Positions 7,194-7,606 of a stretch of 7,606 nt of DNA are shown one piece after another. The translations under genes were made by a program, and so were the position numbers. This DNA comes from an uncultured Bacteroidales bacterium (GTDB lineage Bacteria; Bacteroidota; Bacteroidia; Bacteroidales; Paludibacteraceae). The stretch's first letter is position 1; the number at the start of each line of letters is the position of its first letter. Location of the stretch: contig CAKUYO010000067.1 in the NCBI GenBank assembly GCA_934716995.1, positions 1 through 7,606 on the forward strand, written 5' to 3'. The notes under the pieces were generated by a model. The model ran no database searches. It worked only from the letters and a program-made list of their open reading frames with translations, and had not been told where the DNA came from.

Positions 7194-7225
7194 CAAAGGT
7201 ACAAAAAAATATCTGCTTAGGCAAA
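7194..7225 (-). promoter_or_regulatory. Bacteroidota-type promoter of the V-ATPase operon
   Basis: Read on the minus strand, TTTG at 7225-7222 is followed after exactly 20 bases by TACCTTTG at 7201-7194. This fits the Bacteroides primary-sigma consensus of a TTTG -33 box, 19-21 bases, and a TAnnTTTG -7 box. Transcription should begin near 7190-7186, giving a leader of about 70-75 bases before the atpE ATG at 7115. The leader has no Shine-Dalgarno and ends TATAAAATCAAAATACA. It is the only such match found upstream of atpE and should serve all seven genes. Confidence 0.82.
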
Positions 7226-7233
7226 CGTTTGCC
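7220..7233. promoter_or_regulatory. Perfect 14-bp palindrome over the -33 box, candidate operator
   Basis: The sequence GGCAAACGTTTGCC is a perfect palindrome with no spacer, centred between 7226 and 7227. It contains the complete TTTG -33 box of the operon promoter. A dimeric repressor bound here would block sigma access. No regulator gene is present in the window, so the ligand and protein are unknown. The operator role is inference. Confidence 0.45.
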
Positions 7234-7289
7234 GGGCAAAAAGTGTTTTGAAAACCACATTCACCAATTTTATGTGCTATACAACATAA

Positions 7290-7310
7290 TTTGGCAAAAT
7301 CTGTGCCAAA
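7290..7310. repeat. Inverted repeat TTTGGCA-N7-TGCCAAA upstream of the promoter
   Basis: Arms at 7290-7296 and 7304-7310 are perfect 7-bp complements around a 7-base spacer, centred about 74 bases upstream of the palindrome on the -33 box. The arms share TTTG and GCC/GGC elements with that palindrome. It could be a second protein-binding site or a weak hairpin; neither is shown by the sequence. Confidence 0.35.
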
Positions 7311-7477
7311 ATTCGCATTCATTCTATCTTTCGCGTACCCGTATTTTCCAAAATTCTTATCCAAAAGGAAAAATGCAAAGATGGACTTAACGGGGCAACC
7401 ATATCCCAATCGGATGATATTCCTCCAATATACAGATTATGCTTCCCATACCTCATAATACCATTTACGGCAAAAAG

Positions 7478-7498
7478 ACGGCAACGACACGGCAACGA
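7478..7498. repeat. 11-bp tandem duplication, ACGGCAACGA twice
   Basis: ACGGCAACGA occurs at 7478-7487 and 7489-7498, an 11-base period. A related GGCAAAAA sits just before it at 7469. The spacing is about one helical turn. Function unknown. Confidence 0.5.
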
Positions 7499-7512
7499 GA
7501 TAGACTTTTATG

Positions 7513-7531
7513 CAGTGCTTACCCAGTGCTT
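7513..7531. repeat. 11-bp tandem duplication, CAGTGCTT twice
   Basis: CAGTGCTT occurs at 7513-7520 and 7524-7531, again an 11-base period, with ACC between. It is followed at once by a small dyad, GACAC-CAA-GTGTC (7532-7544). On the minus strand the units read AAGCACTGGGT and AAGCACTGCAT. This may be the edge of a dispersed intergenic repeat. Confidence 0.5.
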
Positions 7532-7559
7532 GACACCAAGTGTCTGTATGACTATGAGC

Positions 7560-7578
7560 GCGGCGCGTGTTGCGCCGC
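7560..7578. repeat. GC-rich hairpin GCGGCGC-GTGTT-GCGCCGC
   Basis: A perfect 7-bp all-G/C stem with a 5-base loop stands out in an A/T-rich spacer. No run of T follows directly on either strand, so it is not a standard intrinsic terminator; on the plus strand a T-rich but interrupted stretch (7587-7606) follows. It could belong to a dispersed repeat or to the 3' end of a transcript from outside the window. Confidence 0.5.
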
Positions 7579-7606
7579 AAGACAAGGTTTTGATGGTTTT
7601 GTTTTA

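Larger units (their letters stand above)
7116..7606. other. 491-base non-coding region upstream of the operon
   Basis: I find no convincing gene here. It contains the atpE leader, the promoter, two dyads, several copies of the word GGCAAAA, two 11-bp tandem duplications and a GC-rich hairpin near the right edge. An 86-codon minus-strand frame (7409-7149) spans the promoter and looks spurious. A plus-strand frame is open from 7290 to the edge; its most plausible starts are ATG 7548 or 7554 (MTMSAARVAPQDKV...), but composition and lack of recognisable similarity make it doubtful. The flanking gene to the right is not in view. Confidence 0.6.

Noticed and set aside
7149..7409. 86-codon minus-strand frame upstream of atpE
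   Set aside because: It runs through the promoter, both dyads and the leader, has a Cys/Phe-rich composition unlike the real genes and resembles nothing known. Its last codons (ATG TGC AAA ATG TAA, 7163-7149) could be a tiny upstream frame in the leader, but nothing supports translation.
7560..7578. Intrinsic terminator
   Set aside because: The stem is good, but no uninterrupted T run follows on either strand.
7548..7606. Possible gene start on the plus strand at the right edge (MTMSAARVAPQDKVLMVLF...)
   Set aside because: Only about 19 codons are visible, the GC hairpin lies inside it, and there is no promoter or ribosome site. It cannot be judged without sequence to the right.

Overview
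The window holds one leftward (minus-strand) operon encoding a bacterial V-type (A/V-type) rotary ATPase. In transcription order, from right to left, the genes are atpE, a DUF2764 gene, atpA, atpB, atpD, atpI and the first third of atpK, which runs off the left edge. The layout is very compact: there are 5-base gaps between A, B and D, an ATGA start/stop overlap between D and I, and longer spacers of 41, 33 and 74 bases before the DUF2764 gene, atpA and atpK.

The organism is most likely a member of the Bacteroidota, probably Bacteroidales. The E-DUF2764-A-B-D-I-K order is known from Bacteroides relatives and also from Chlamydia and spirochaetes. The promoter in front of atpE is of the Bacteroidota type: TTTG, 20 bases, TACCTTTG. 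Most starts follow A/T-rich leaders without a Shine-Dalgarno, as is usual in that phylum. The species cannot be named from the sequence.

Regions: 1-166 start of atpK (membrane ring); 167-240 spacer with a short tandem array; 241-2004 atpI (stator membrane subunit with the essential arginine); 2001-2624 atpD (rotor shaft); 2630-3958 atpB (non-catalytic headpiece subunit); 3964-5721 atpA (catalytic subunit with an intact Walker A motif); 5755-6483 DUF2764 protein; 6484-6524 spacer with a second tandem array; 6525-7115 atpE (peripheral stalk); 7116-7606 non-coding sequence with the promoter, dyads, 11-bp tandem repeats and a GC-rich hairpin.

Together the products make the A3B3 headpiece, a D rotor shaft, an E peripheral stalk, the I stator and the K ring. 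They couple ATP hydrolysis or synthesis to H+ or Na+ movement. Recognisable C, F and G/H subunits are absent, so the DUF2764 protein is the obvious candidate to fill one of these roles. The points most worth a second look are that protein, the perfect 14-bp palindrome lying on the -33 box of the promoter, and the two spacers that each carry four tandem 9-bp units. I saw no CRISPR array, tRNA, rRNA, insertion sequence or phage gene.
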